DNA from: Aquipseudomonas alcaligenes NBRC 14159
GTDB lineage: Bacteria; Pseudomonadota; Gammaproteobacteria; Pseudomonadales; Pseudomonadaceae
Direction of reading: 5' to 3'
DNA length: 64,000 bases
Assembly: GCF_000467105.1 (NCBI RefSeq)
Contig: NZ_BATI01000007.1
Coordinates: 148,303 to 212,302, forward strand
A program made the position numbers and the translations under genes. The notes under the pieces are model-generated. The model saw nothing but the letters and a program-made list of their open reading frames with translations, did no database searches and was not told where the DNA came from. Shown here piece by piece: positions 7,902-19,179 of this stretch (positions are counted from its first letter, which is position 1; each line of letters opens with the position of its first letter).

Positions 7902-10522
7902 TGAGCAGCGCGATGAACACCCAGTACCGCAAGCACCTGGCCGGTACCTCGCTGGACTACTTCGACACTCGCGAGGCGGTCGATGCCATCGCGCCGGGCG
8001 CCTACGCCAAGCTGCCGTACACCTCGCGTGTACTGGCCGAGCAGCTGGTACGTCGCTGCGAGCCGGAGCTGCTGACCGATGCGCTCAAGCAGCTGATCGA
8101 GCGCAAGCGCGACCTCGACTTCCCCTGGTACCCGGCCCGTGTGGTCTGCCACGACATCCTCGGCCAGACCGCGCTGGTCGACCTCGCCGGCCTGCGTGAT
8201 GCGATTGCCGAGAAGGGCGGCGATCCGTCCAAGGTCAACCCGGTGGTTCCGACCCAGCTGATCGTCGACCACTCGCTGGCCGTGGAATTCGGTGGCTTTG
8301 ATCCGGATGCGTTCGAGAAGAACCGTGCCGTCGAGGAGCGCCGCAACGAGGACCGTTTCCACTTTATTGAGTGGACCAAGACCGCGTTTAAGAACGTCGA
8401 TGTGATCCCGGCCGGCAACGGCATCATGCACCAGATCAATCTGGAGAAGATGAGCCCGGTGATCCAGGCGCGCGGTGGCGTGGCCTTCCCCGATACCTGC
8501 GTCGGTACCGACTCGCACACCCCGCACGTCGATGCGCTGGGCGTGATAGCCATTGGTGTGGGCGGCCTGGAAGCGGAAACCGTGATGCTCGGTCTGCCGT
8601 CGATGATGCGTCTGCCCGATATCGTCGGCGTCAAGCTGACCGGCAAGCGCCAGCCTGGTATCACCGCTACCGACATCGTCCTGGCTCTGACCGAGTTCCT
8701 GCGCAAAGAGCGCGTGGTCGGCGCCTATGTCGAGTTCTTCGGCGAGGGTGCGGACAGCCTGTCGATCGGCGACCGCGCCACCATCTCCAACATGTGCCCG
8801 GAGTACGGTGCCACCGCGGCGATGTTCTACATCGACCAGCAGACCATCGATTACCTCAAGCTGACCGGTCGCGAGCCGGAGCAGGTGGCGCTGGTCGAGA
8901 ACTACGCCAAGCTTACCGGTCTCTGGGCCGATGCCCTGGTGACCGCCGAGTACGAGCGGGTACTGAGCTTCGATCTGTCCACCGTGGTACGCAACATGGC
9001 CGGCCCGAGCAACCCGCACAAGCGTCTGCCGACCTCGGCGCTGCACGAGCGCGGCATTGCCGACGAAGCCAAGCTGGCCGCAGCCAAGGCCGAGGAGGCC
9101 GAAGGCCTGCTGCCTGATGGCGCGGTGATCATCGCTGCCATCACCAGCTGCACCAACACCTCCAACCCTCGTAATGTGGTGGCCGCCGGCCTGTTGGCGA
9201 AGAAGGCCAACGAGCTGGGCCTGGTGCGCAAGCCCTGGGTCAAGACCTCGTTCGCTCCGGGTTCTAAAGTTGCCAAGCTGTATCTGGAAGAAGCCGGCCT
9301 GCTGACCGAACTGGAAAAGCTCGGCTTTGGCATCGTCGCTTACGCCTGCACCACCTGTAACGGTATGTCCGGTGCACTGGATCCGGTGATCCAGCAGGAA
9401 ATCATCGACCGCGACCTCTACGCCACCGCCGTGCTTTCCGGCAACCGCAACTTCGACGGCCGTATCCACCCCTACGCCAAGCAAGCTTTCCTCGCTTCGC
9501 CGCCGCTGGTGGTCGCCTACGCTATCGCCGGTACCGTGCGCTTCGATATCGAGCAGGACGTGCTGGGTGCCGACAAGAACGGCAACCCGATTACCCTGAA
9601 GGACCTGTGGCCGAGCGATGAGGAAATCGACGCCATCGTCGCCTCCAGCGTGAAGCCTGAGCAGTTCAAGCAGATCTACATCCCGATGTTCGATCTGGGC
9701 ACCGTGCAGGAGGCCGAAAGTCCGCTGTACGACTGGCGTCCGATGTCCACCTACATCCGCCGTCCGCCGTACTGGGAAGGCGCGCTGGCCGGAGAGCGCA
9801 CGCTCAAGGGCATGCTGCCGCTGGCGATCCTGCCGGACAACATCACCACCGACCACCTGTCGCCGTCCAACGCCATCCTGCTGGATTCGGCTGCCGGTGA
9901 GTACCTGGCGAAAATGGGCCTGCCGGAGGAGGACTTCAACTCCTACGCCACCCACCGCGGCGACCACCTGACCGCCCAGCGCGCCACCTTCGCCAACCCG
10001 CAGCTGGTCAACGAAATGGCCGTGGTCGACGGTGTGGTGAAGAAGGGTTCGCTGGCCCGCGTCGAGCCGGAAGGCAAGGTGATGCGCATGTGGGAAGCCA
10101 TCGAAACCTACATGAACCGCAAGCAGAACCTGATCATCGTCGCCGGCGCCGACTACGGCCAGGGCAGCTCGCGTGACTGGGCCGCCAAGGGCGTGCGCCT
10201 GGCCGGCGTGGAAGTGATCGTCGCCGAAGGCTTCGAACGCATCCACCGCACCAACCTGGTGGGCATGGGCGTGCTGCCGGTCGAGTTCAAGCCGGGCACC
10301 ACTCGTCTGACCCTGGCACTGGATGGCACCGAGACCTATGACATCGAAGGCGAAGTCTCGCCGCGCTGCGACCTGACCCTGGTGGTCAATCGCCGCAACG
10401 GTGAGGTGGTTCGGGTGCCGGTGACCTGCCGCCTGGACACCGCTGCCGAAGTGCATGTGTACAAGGCCGGCGGTGTGCTGCAGCGTTTCGCCCAGGACTT
10501 CCTCGAGTCGTCCGCCGGCTGA
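7901..10522 (+). CDS. acnD: Fe/S-dependent 2-methylcitrate dehydratase AcnD
   Basis: The 873-residue aconitase-family enzyme dehydrates 2-methylcitrate to 2-methyl-aconitate in the AcnD/PrpF variant of the pathway, which replaces PrpD. The [4Fe-4S] ligands are visible in ITSCTNTSNP (one Cys) and ACTTCNGMSG (two Cys). A swivel-domain motif, GADYGQGSSRDWAAKG, lies near the C-terminus. It overlaps prpC by one base. A repeat-rich 200-base gap follows before its partner prpF. The variant named AcnD is chosen over AcnA because prpF is present. Confidence 0.94.
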   Translation: MSSAMNTQYRKHLAGTSLDYFDTREAVDAIAPGAYAKLPYTSRVLAEQLVRRCEPELLTDALKQLIERKRDLDFPWYPARVVCHDILGQTALVDLAGLRDAIAEKGGDPSKVNPVVPTQLIVDHSLAVEFGGFDPDAFEKNRAVEERRNEDRFHFIEWTKTAFKNVDVIPAGNGIMHQINLEKMSPVIQARGGVAFPDTCVGTDSHTPHVDALGVIAIGVGGLEAETVMLGLPSMMRLPDIVGVKLTGKRQPGITATDIVLALTEFLRKERVVGAYVEFFGEGADSLSIGDRATISNMCPEYGATAAMFYIDQQTIDYLKLTGREPEQVALVENYAKLTGLWADALVTAEYERVLSFDLSTVVRNMAGPSNPHKRLPTSALHERGIADEAKLAAAKAEEAEGLLPDGAVIIAAITSCTNTSNPRNVVAAGLLAKKANELGLVRKPWVKTSFAPGSKVAKLYLEEAGLLTELEKLGFGIVAYACTTCNGMSGALDPVIQQEIIDRDLYATAVLSGNRNFDGRIHPYAKQAFLASPPLVVAYAIAGTVRFDIEQDVLGADKNGNPITLKDLWPSDEEIDAIVASSVKPEQFKQIYIPMFDLGTVQEAESPLYDWRPMSTYIRRPPYWEGALAGERTLKGMLPLAILPDNITTDHLSPSNAILLDSAAGEYLAKMGLPEEDFNSYATHRGDHLTAQRATFANPQLVNEMAVVDGVVKKGSLARVEPEGKVMRMWEAIETYMNRKQNLIIVAGADYGQGSSRDWAAKGVRLAGVEVIVAEGFERIHRTNLVGMGVLPVEFKPGTTRLTLALDGTETYDIEGEVSPRCDLTLVVNRRNGEVVRVPVTCRLDTAAEVHVYKAGGVLQRFAQDFLESSAG

Positions 10523-10535
10523 GGCCGGCACTCAC

Positions 10536-10637
10536 GCCCTCTCCCTCTGGGAGAGGGCTGGGGCGGCCGGCGTACCGGTGAGGGTGGTCAACTCCCTCAT
10601 CCGCCCTTCGGGCACCTTCTCCCTGGGGGAGAAGGGG
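10536..10637. repeat. REP-like palindromic repeat, intergenic copy
   Basis: The stretch begins CCCTCTCCCTCTGGGAGAGGG, continues with the GGCGGCCGGCGTACCGGTGAGGG arm, and ends with a second hairpin TTCTCCC...GGGAGAA. The reverse complement of its left half matches, almost base for base, the right arm of two elements embedded in the NRPS gene near 41.05 kb and 45.56 kb. Here it is noncoding, between acnD and prpF, where it could form strong hairpins in the mRNA and stabilise or attenuate it. Confidence 0.8.
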
Positions 10638-10647
10638 ACTCCAGCCT

Positions 10648-10700
10648 GTAGCCCGGATGTAATCCGGGGTGACCCGTTTCCCGGATTGCATCCGGGCTAC
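10648..10700. repeat. REP-like inverted repeat (GTAGCCCGGAT type)
   Basis: GTAGCCCGGATG...CATCCGGGCTAC forms an inverted pair around a short centre. A close relative lies at about 60111-60166 between fhuF and fhuB. Such 50-60 base elements are common in some Pseudomonas genomes. Together with the preceding repeat it fills nearly all of the acnD-prpF gap. Confidence 0.8.
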
Positions 10701-10723
10701 TTCCATCAAGCCAGGACCTCATC

Positions 10724-11911
10724 ATGGCTCACGTACCCCAGATCAAGATTCCCGCCACCTACATGCGTGGCGGTACCAGCAAGGGCGTGTTCTTCCGTTT
10801 GCAGGACTTGCCGCAGAGCTGCCAGGCCCCGGGCGCTGCCCGCGACAAGCTGTTTATGCGGGTGATCGGCAGCCCCGATCCGTACAGCGCGCACATCGAC
10901 GGCATGGGCGGCGCGACGTCCTCGACCTCCAAGTGCGTGATCCTGTCGAAAAGCAGCCAGCCCGAGCATGACGTCGATTACCTCTACGGCCAGGTCTCCA
11001 TCGACAAGGCCTTCGTCGACTGGAGCGGCAATTGCGGCAATCTGTCCACCGCCGCCGGTGCCTTCGCCATCCATGCCGGGTTGGTCGATCCGTCGCGCAT
11101 TCCGGATAACGGCGTGTGCGTGGTGCGTATCTGGCAGGCCAATATCCACAAGACCATCATTGCTCACGTGCCAGTCAGTAATGGCCAGGTGCAGGAAACC
11201 GGCGACTTTGAGCTGGACGGGGTGACCTTTCCGGCGGCGGAGATCGTGCTGGAGTTCCTCGATCCGTCCGACGATGGCGAGGAGGGCGGCTCGATGTTCC
11301 CTACCGGCAACCTGGTCGATGACCTGGAAGTACCGGGCGTCGGCACCTTCAAGGCGACCATGATCAGCGCCGGCATCCCCACCGTGTTCGTCAATGCCGA
11401 GGACATCGGCTACCAGGGCACCGAACTGCGCGAGGCCATCAATGGCGATCCGGTGCAGCTGGCGCGCTTCGAGCAGATCCGCGTGGCCGGCGCCCTGCGC
11501 ATGGGCCTGATCAAGACGGCCGAAGAGGCTACTACTCGCCAGCACACACCGAAGATCGCCTTCGTGAGCAAGCCCAAGAGCTACCAGGCCTCCAGCGGCA
11601 AGCGCATCGAGGCGAACGAGGTCGACCTGCTGGTACGGGCGCTGTCCATGGGCAAGCTGCACCACGCCATGATGGGCACCTGCGCGGTGGCCATCGGCAC
11701 GGCGGCGGCGGTGCCCGGTACCCTGGTCAACCTGGCGGCGGGCGGCGGCGAGCGCGAGGCGGTGCGCTTCGGTCATCCGTCCGGCACCCTGCGGGTCGGC
11801 GCCCAGGCCAGGCAGGTTGACGGTCAGTGGACGGTGACCAAGGCGATCATGTCGCGCTCGGCGCGCATCCTGATGGAAGGCTGGGTGCGGGTGCCGGGCG
11901 ACGCTTTCTGA
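10724..11911 (+). CDS. prpF: PrpF, AcnD-accessory 2-methylaconitate isomerase
   Basis: The 395-residue protein has the diaminopimelate-epimerase-like PrpF fold and isomerises trans- to cis-2-methylaconitate so that AcnD can complete the methylcitrate cycle. It opens with PATYMRGGTSKGVFF, the conserved PrpF N-terminus, and contains DWSGNCGNLS with a conserved cysteine near the active site. The C-terminal half repeats the fold. It is separated from acnD by two repeats but on the same strand, so it is probably co-transcribed. It is convergent to the lysE-like gene with only seven bases between stops. Confidence 0.94.
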   Translation: MAHVPQIKIPATYMRGGTSKGVFFRLQDLPQSCQAPGAARDKLFMRVIGSPDPYSAHIDGMGGATSSTSKCVILSKSSQPEHDVDYLYGQVSIDKAFVDWSGNCGNLSTAAGAFAIHAGLVDPSRIPDNGVCVVRIWQANIHKTIIAHVPVSNGQVQETGDFELDGVTFPAAEIVLEFLDPSDDGEEGGSMFPTGNLVDDLEVPGVGTFKATMISAGIPTVFVNAEDIGYQGTELREAINGDPVQLARFEQIRVAGALRMGLIKTAEEATTRQHTPKIAFVSKPKSYQASSGKRIEANEVDLLVRALSMGKLHHAMMGTCAVAIGTAAAVPGTLVNLAAGGGEREAVRFGHPSGTLRVGAQARQVDGQWTVTKAIMSRSARILMEGWVRVPGDAF

Positions 11912-11918
11912 GGCGTGG

Positions 11919-12566
11919 TCAGCGGTTGTTGACGCCCAGCATCAGGCCGCCGGCGCCGACGAAGAAGGCGCCGGCGCCCTTGTTCAGGCGGCTGATGCCC
12001 TTGCGGCTGCGTACCAGGCGACGGATCTGCATGCCGAACAGGGCGTAGGTGAAGGTGGCGACGCAGAGTTCGGCCAATAGGTAGGTGCTGCCCAGGTAGA
12101 GAAACTGCTCGGCCGCCGGCTGATCCGGCTTGATGAACTGCGGGAAGATCGCGGCGAACAGCAGGATGGCCTTGGGGTTGCTGATGCCGATCAGGAATTC
12201 GTTGAGCATCAGGCGGGCTATCGGAGCCTTCACCGGCTGGCGTTGCAGTGGCTCCTCGTCGCTCAGCTGCAGGCCGCTGAAGCTGGTGCTGCGCCAGGTC
12301 TTGATGCCCAGGTAGACCAGGTAGGCGGCGCCGACCCACTTGATGATGGTGAAGGCGGTTTCCGAGGCCAGCAGCATGGCGCCCAGGCCGACGGCGGAGA
12401 TGAACAGGAAGATGGCGAAAGCTGCCAGCCGGCCGAAGGTGGCCAGCAGGGCGGCACGGAAGCCGTAGTTGATGCCGTTGTTAAGGGCGCAGAAGTTGTT
12501 TGGCCCGGGGCCGAGCGAGATGAGTGCGGCAATCGGTGCGAACAGAACTGCATCCATCAGGGTCAT
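11919..12566 (-). CDS. LysE/RhtB-family amino-acid exporter
   Basis: The 215-residue membrane protein has about six hydrophobic helices and the LysE-family N-terminal signature ALISLGPGPNNFCALNNG. Relatives export lysine, homoserine, threonine or other amino acids; the substrate here cannot be told. The ATG at 12566 is preferred to an in-frame GTG nine bases upstream. It follows ppsR on the same strand with a short gap (23 bases to the ATG), so the two may be co-transcribed. Confidence 0.85.
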   Translation of the reverse strand: MTLMDAVLFAPIAALISLGPGPNNFCALNNGINYGFRAALLATFGRLAAFAIFLFISAVGLGAMLLASETAFTIIKWVGAAYLVYLGIKTWRSTSFSGLQLSDEEPLQRQPVKAPIARLMLNEFLIGISNPKAILLFAAIFPQFIKPDQPAAEQFLYLGSTYLLAELCVATFTYALFGMQIRRLVRSRKGISRLNKGAGAFFVGAGGLMLGVNNR

Positions 12567-12589
12567 GGCGGCCACCGGGCGGCTAAAGG

Positions 12590-13408
12590 TTATTTGAGGC
12601 GGCGTTCGACGCCTTTTTCCACCAGGATCTTGGCGGAAATCTCTTCCACCGAGAAGTGGGTGGAGTTGATGAACGGCAGGCCCTCGCGGCGGAACAGGTT
12701 TTCCACCTCACGCACCTCGAACTCGCACTGCGCATAGCTGGCGTAGCGGCTGTTGGGTTTGCGCTCGTGACGGATGGCGGTGAGCCGGTCCGGGTCGATG
12801 GTCAGGCCGAACAGTTTGTGTTTGTAGGGCTTGAGCGCGGCGGGCAGCTGTAGGCGCTCCATGTCTTCTTCGGTCAGCGGATAGTTGGCGGCGCGGATAC
12901 CGAACTGCATGGCCATGTACAGGCAGGTGGGCGTCTTGCCGCAGCGCGATACGCCGACCAGGATCAGGTCGGCCTTGTCGTAGTAGTGGGTGCGGGCGCC
13001 GTCATCGTTGTCGAGGGCGAAGTTGACCGCCTCGATGCGCTCCATGTAGTTGCTGTTGCTGGCAATGGAGTGCGACTTGCCGACCGAGTAGGAGGAATGC
13101 TCGCTGAGTTCGGCCTCCAGCGGAGCCAGGAAGGTCGAAAAGATGTCGATCATGAAGCCTTCGGACTGGGCCAGGACGTCGCGAATCTCCTGGTTGACCA
13201 CGGTGTCGAAGATGATCGGCCGGGCGCCGTCCTTCTCCGCAGCATGGTTGATTTGCTGTACCATGGCCCGCGCCTTGTCGACGCTGTCTATGTAGGGGCG
13301 TGTGAGCTTGGTAAAGCTGATGGCCTCGAATTGCGCCAGCAGGCTTTGCCCCAGAGTTTCCGCGGTGATGCCTGTGCCGTCGGAAATGAAGAATGCGGTG
13401 CGTTTCAT
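12590..13408 (-). CDS. ppsR: PEP synthase regulatory protein (bifunctional ADP-dependent kinase/Pi-phosphorylase)
   Basis: The 272-residue cytosolic protein reversibly phosphorylates a threonine of PEP synthase next to its catalytic histidine, switching gluconeogenic flux. It starts with the family signature [18 protein letters not shown] and contains the nucleotide-binding loop [17 protein letters not shown]. It is divergent from ppsA, its substrate, across a 155-base shared promoter region, the standard arrangement. Confidence 0.95.
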   Translation of the reverse strand: MKRTAFFISDGTGITAETLGQSLLAQFEAISFTKLTRPYIDSVDKARAMVQQINHAAEKDGARPIIFDTVVNQEIRDVLAQSEGFMIDIFSTFLAPLEAELSEHSSYSVGKSHSIASNSNYMERIEAVNFALDNDDGARTHYYDKADLILVGVSRCGKTPTCLYMAMQFGIRAANYPLTEEDMERLQLPAALKPYKHKLFGLTIDPDRLTAIRHERKPNSRYASYAQCEFEVREVENLFRREGLPFINSTHFSVEEISAKILVEKGVERRLK

Positions 13409-13563
13409 TGATGGCGGAGGCCTTAAGTCAGGAACGATTCTTGGCTATGATAGGCCCCCTTTGCCGGGCCCGTACTGGTCGGCATTGTGACTTATTTCCT
13501 TGAGGCAAAGCCAGGTAGCGGCGGCGCTGCACCGGCTCTGCCACGTACAGTGGAGAGTTCACC

Positions 13564-15936
<2,373 letters not shown>

Positions 15937-15955
15937 AGTTGAATATCGCGGAAAG

Positions 15956-15979
15956 GGCGGGAGCGATCCCGCCTTTTTT
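15956..15979 (+). terminator. Rho-independent terminator after ppsA
   Basis: The stem GGCGGGA/TCCCGCC with a GCGA tetraloop is followed by six T (15974-15979). It lies about 20 bases beyond the ppsA stop. Confidence 0.92.
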
Positions 15980-16039
15980 GTGAGCGGTGATCCATGCGGG
16001 ATGCCTCGGGCATCCGATAAATCTGTGTGCAAGAGCAGT

Positions 16040-17008
16040 ATGCAAAGCAGTAGTGAGTTATTTCCCGTCGCCCTGGTCAGCGCCGAGTTGCGCGGTGATC
16101 TGAGCGAGGACGTCTATCGCCTGAAACCCGGCAACTCGCCGGATTTCACCGTCGAACTGGCCGTCACCCGCCTTGGCCTGGCCGGCCAGGAAAACCGCGG
16201 CGTGCCGGTAATCCTGCTGCACGGCAGCTTCTCCAACCGGCGCTTCTGGTATTCGCCGCGGGGTATCGGGCTCGGCCCGCACCTGGCGCGCGCCGGCTTC
16301 GACGTGTGGATCGCCGAAATGCGTGGTCACGGCCTGTCGCCGCGCAACCAGGCCTACAAGCACAACAGCGTGGCTGACTATGCCCGCTACGACCTGCCAG
16401 CCATCGCCGCCTTCGTTCGCGAGCAGACCGCTCAGGCGCCGCACTGGGTTGGCCACTCGCTGGGCGGCACGACGCTGGCGGCCGCGCTAGGTGGCGGCTA
16501 CCTGGGGGCCGAGGAAGCTTCCTCGGCGGCGCTGTTCGGCACGCAGATCAGCCGCATCTACTGGCCGCTCAAGGTGCCGCCGGTGGAGTGGGGCAGTCGC
16601 CTGCTGCTCAAGGGCTTCCACCATATCTCCGGCGCACGCTTCAAGCGTGGCCCCGAGGACGAGCCGATCGGCCTGGCACTGGAGAGCCTGCGCTGGCATC
16701 GGCTGTTCGGCCGCTTCGGCGACGCCGAGCGCGACTGGTGGGCCGGCATGGCCGATGTACAGGTGCCGCTGCTGGCGGTGAGCGCCGCCGGTGACCAGCA
16801 GGATCCCACTTGGGCCTGTCGCAAGCTTTACGAGCAGTTCATCGCGGCGCCGCGGCATTTTCTGCTGCTGGGCAAGGAGCAGGGCTTCAGCAGTGACTTC
16901 GGTCATGTCGAGATGCTGGTCAGCAAGGAGGCGCAGGGCGAAGTCTGGCCGCTGGTCGAGCACTGGTTGCGGGAGCTGCAGCTGCCGCCTGAAAAGCAGC
17001 AGGATTGA
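16040..17008 (+). CDS. Alpha/beta-fold hydrolase (esterase-like)
   Basis: The 322-residue protein shows a complete alpha/beta-hydrolase triad: nucleophile Ser in VGHSLGGTT, an acidic residue in SAAGDQQDP and His in DFGHVEML. An oxyanion-type HGSFSNRRFW motif follows the third strand. No signal peptide is visible. The frame is open from 15980, inside the terminator region, but the ATG at 16040 (MQSSSELFPVAL) is the natural start. Genes of this kind sit after ppsA in Pseudomonas. The substrate is unknown. Confidence 0.82.
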   Translation: MQSSSELFPVALVSAELRGDLSEDVYRLKPGNSPDFTVELAVTRLGLAGQENRGVPVILLHGSFSNRRFWYSPRGIGLGPHLARAGFDVWIAEMRGHGLSPRNQAYKHNSVADYARYDLPAIAAFVREQTAQAPHWVGHSLGGTTLAAALGGGYLGAEEASSAALFGTQISRIYWPLKVPPVEWGSRLLLKGFHHISGARFKRGPEDEPIGLALESLRWHRLFGRFGDAERDWWAGMADVQVPLLAVSAAGDQQDPTWACRKLYEQFIAAPRHFLLLGKEQGFSSDFGHVEMLVSKEAQGEVWPLVEHWLRELQLPPEKQQD

Positions 17009-17073
17009 GGTTCCAAGCGCTCTGGCATGCGGCTAAGATGTGACGAAATTCGCCGAGCTGGTCACGATTAGTC

Positions 17074-17373
17074 ATGTTCGTAGCCTTGGAGCGCCTGATC
17101 AATCTGCAGGATGGCTATCGGTCCACATTTCGGGTCGCCGGCCTTGATCTTCTGCTGTTGGTGGTCGATGGTCGGCCATTGCTGCTGGAGAACCGCTGCC
17201 CACACCGCGATGCGCCGTTGCACAGCGCTTCGCTGAACGGCCAGGTACTGCGCTGCGCGCGCCATGGCTTCGAGTTCGACCTGCGCAGCGGTGAGCCGCT
17301 GAGCGCCAGGTGTGCGGCACTGAAGATGTTCGACCCGGCCTATGACGGCGACCGTATCGGTATCGATGTCTGA
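17074..17373 (+). CDS. Small Rieske [2Fe-2S] protein
   Basis: The 99-residue protein is a stand-alone Rieske domain. Its two ligand loops are CPHRDAP and CARHGFEF, giving the CXH-X16-CXXH pattern of soluble Rieske ferredoxins. It has no membrane anchor or catalytic domain, so it is an electron carrier or redox-sensing subunit. It lies 65 bases after the hydrolase and 24 before rraA on the same strand, suggesting one transcript; its partner enzyme is unknown. Confidence 0.87.
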   Translation: MFVALERLINLQDGYRSTFRVAGLDLLLLVVDGRPLLLENRCPHRDAPLHSASLNGQVLRCARHGFEFDLRSGEPLSARCAALKMFDPAYDGDRIGIDV

Positions 17374-17397
17374 GTCTCAACCCACAGGAGTTTTCCC

Positions 17398-17886
17398 ATG
17401 CAATACGTCACCCCCGATCTGTGCGACGCCTACCCGGAGCTGGTGCAGGTGGTCGAGCCGATGTTCGCCAACTTCGGCGGCCGCGACTCCTTCGGCGGCG
17501 AGATCGTCACCGTCAAGTGCCATGAGGATAACTCGCTGGTCAAATCCCAGGCCGACCAGCCGGGCAAAGGCAAGGTGCTGGTGGTCGATGGCGGCGGCTC
17601 GCTGCGCCGTGCGCTGCTGGGCGACATGATTGCCGAGAAGGCCGCCAAGAACGGCTGGGAAGGCATGGTGATCTATGGCTGCGTGCGCGACGTCGACGTG
17701 CTGGCGCAGACCGATCTGGGCGTACAGGCCCTGGCCAGCCACCCGATGAAGACCGACAAGCGCAACATTGGCGATCTCAACGTGGCCGTGACCTTCGGCG
17801 GCGTGACCTTCCAGCCGGGCCACTACGTGTATGCCGACAACAACGGCATCATCGTTTCCCCCGAGCCGCTGAAGATGCCGGAATAA
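17398..17886 (+). CDS. rraA: RraA, RNase E activity regulator / HMG aldolase-family protein
   Basis: The 162-residue protein matches RraA: start [14 protein letters not shown], glycine-rich [15 protein letters not shown] and YGCVRDVD, with the conserved Arg-Asp pair. RraA binds RNase E and inhibits RNA decay; the same fold also supports hydroxymethyl-oxoglutarate aldolase activity, so either role is possible. Length and order next to cmaX agree with Pseudomonas. Confidence 0.92.
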   Translation: MQYVTPDLCDAYPELVQVVEPMFANFGGRDSFGGEIVTVKCHEDNSLVKSQADQPGKGKVLVVDGGGSLRRALLGDMIAEKAAKNGWEGMVIYGCVRDVDVLAQTDLGVQALASHPMKTDKRNIGDLNVAVTFGGVTFQPGHYVYADNNGIIVSPEPLKMPE

Positions 17887-17904
17887 GGCCTGGCGCACGC
17901 AGGG

Positions 17905-18885
17905 ATGTACGAGAAAGACAATCTGCATTGGGGACTGGTGCACGCCTTCGTCCTCGACGGACGAGGTGGCGCCCGCAGCCTGGAGTGGGAGCAGCTGGAA
18001 GGGCTGCAGCTGGCAGAGCAGGAAAGCCTGTGGCTGCACTGGGACCGCGGTCACCCGCAGACCCACGGCTGGTTGCGCGAGCACAGCGGCCTCAGCGACT
18101 TCAGCTGCGACCTGCTGCTGGAGGAGAACACCCGGCCGCGCCTGCTGACCCTGCCGGAACACGAACTGCTGCTGTTCCTGCGCGGTGTCAATCTCAACCC
18201 GGGCGCCGAGCCCGAGGACATGGTTTCGGTGCGCATCTTCGCCGATGCGAGCCGGGTCATTTCCCTGCGTCAGCGCCCCCTGCGCGCCACCGAAGAGCTG
18301 ATCGCCCTGCTGGAAAAGGGGCAGGGGCCGCGCGATGGCGCCGAGCTGGTGCTGCAGCTCGCACATCATCTGACCGACAGGGTCGACGGCCTGATCGAGG
18401 AGCTCTCCGAGCAACTCGAAGGCCAGGAAGAGCGCCTCGACAGCGATGCGCGCTTCATGCCCGACCATGGCCTGGTGCTGCACGTTCGTCGCCGCGCCGC
18501 CGGGTTGCGCCGCTTCCTGGCGCCGCAGCGCGACATCTTCGCCCAGCTGACGCGCAACGGTTTCGGTGATGGCAATCAGTGGAACGAGCTGAACAACCGC
18601 CTGACCCGTTACCTGGAAGAGCTGGAGATGGTCCGCGAGCGGGTAGGGCTGGTGCTGGAGTCCGAGCACCGGCGGATGAACGAGAAGATGAACCGCGCCA
18701 TGTACCTGCTTGGCGTCACCACGGTGTTCTTCCTGCCCATGAGCTTCCTGACCGGCCTGCTCGGCATCAATGTCGGCGGCATACCGGGGGCGGACAGCGA
18801 ATATGGCTTCCTGCTGATCTGCGCCATCCTGGCCAGTGTCGGCGCCCTGCAATGGTGGCTTTTCCGTCGCTGGCGCTGGCTCTAG
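17905..18885 (+). CDS. cmaX: CorA/ZntB-family metal transporter (CmaX)
   Basis: The 326-residue inner-membrane protein has a long cytoplasmic N-terminal domain, a charged coiled helix (about residues 200-260) and two C-terminal transmembrane helices. The pore signature is GLLGINVGGIPG, the GIN form typical of ZntB rather than the GMN of CorA. Pseudomonas calls the copy next to sigX CmaX. It follows rraA by 18 bases, and its stop lies inside a stem-loop that precedes crfX. Confidence 0.88.
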   Translation: MYEKDNLHWGLVHAFVLDGRGGARSLEWEQLEGLQLAEQESLWLHWDRGHPQTHGWLREHSGLSDFSCDLLLEENTRPRLLTLPEHELLLFLRGVNLNPGAEPEDMVSVRIFADASRVISLRQRPLRATEELIALLEKGQGPRDGAELVLQLAHHLTDRVDGLIEELSEQLEGQEERLDSDARFMPDHGLVLHVRRRAAGLRRFLAPQRDIFAQLTRNGFGDGNQWNELNNRLTRYLEELEMVRERVGLVLESEHRRMNEKMNRAMYLLGVTTVFFLPMSFLTGLLGINVGGIPGADSEYGFLLICAILASVGALQWWLFRRWRWL

Positions 18886-18916
18886 ATGTGACTTGTTCCC
18901 AAGGTGTCACGTCTAG
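18882..18916. repeat. 11-bp inverted repeat between cmaX and crfX
   Basis: CTAGATGTGAC (18882-18892) pairs fully with GTCACGTCTAG (18906-18916) if one G-U pair is allowed, around a 13-base loop. The cmaX stop codon lies in the left arm. No T-run follows, so it is not a standard terminator; it may be an operator or an mRNA-processing hairpin. Confidence 0.6.
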
Positions 18917-18940
18917 GCAACAAATCCGTGCGAGGTACGC

Positions 18941-19177
18941 ATGTACGATCCCTTTGAAGAATCTCTGCGCGACCTGCTGAAGTCGTCGTCCGCAGAGCAC
19001 GACGACGATGCGACCCTAGGCCGCGTCCTCAAGACCGCCAATCGCCAGGTCGGCGTGGGCGATCTGTTCGTGCTGCTCGGTCGTGGCCTGGAAGCGGCGA
19101 TGATCGCCCTCAACAATGGTTCCGCGCACCTGACTCCGGTATCCCGTCGTACCCGCTCTGCAGACAAGGCTGACTGA
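18941..19177 (+). CDS. crfX: CrfX, small protein of the cmaX-crfX-cmpX-sigX locus
   Basis: The 78-residue hydrophilic protein starts MYDPFEESLRDLLK and ends with a basic tail (SRRTRSADKAD). I recognise it as CrfX by sequence and position; no biochemical role is known to me. No signal peptide or membrane helix is apparent. Its stop is two bases before the cmpX start, so the two are translated as a unit. Confidence 0.85.
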   Translation: MYDPFEESLRDLLKSSSAEHDDDATLGRVLKTANRQVGVGDLFVLLGRGLEAAMIALNNGSAHLTPVSRRTRSADKAD

Positions 19178-19179
19178 AT

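Noticed and set aside
7850..10531. An 893-codon open frame antisense to acnD
   Set aside because: It mirrors acnD codon by codon, is rich in Gln/His/Gly/Val as expected from a reverse-strand shadow in high-GC DNA, and shows no recognisable domain.
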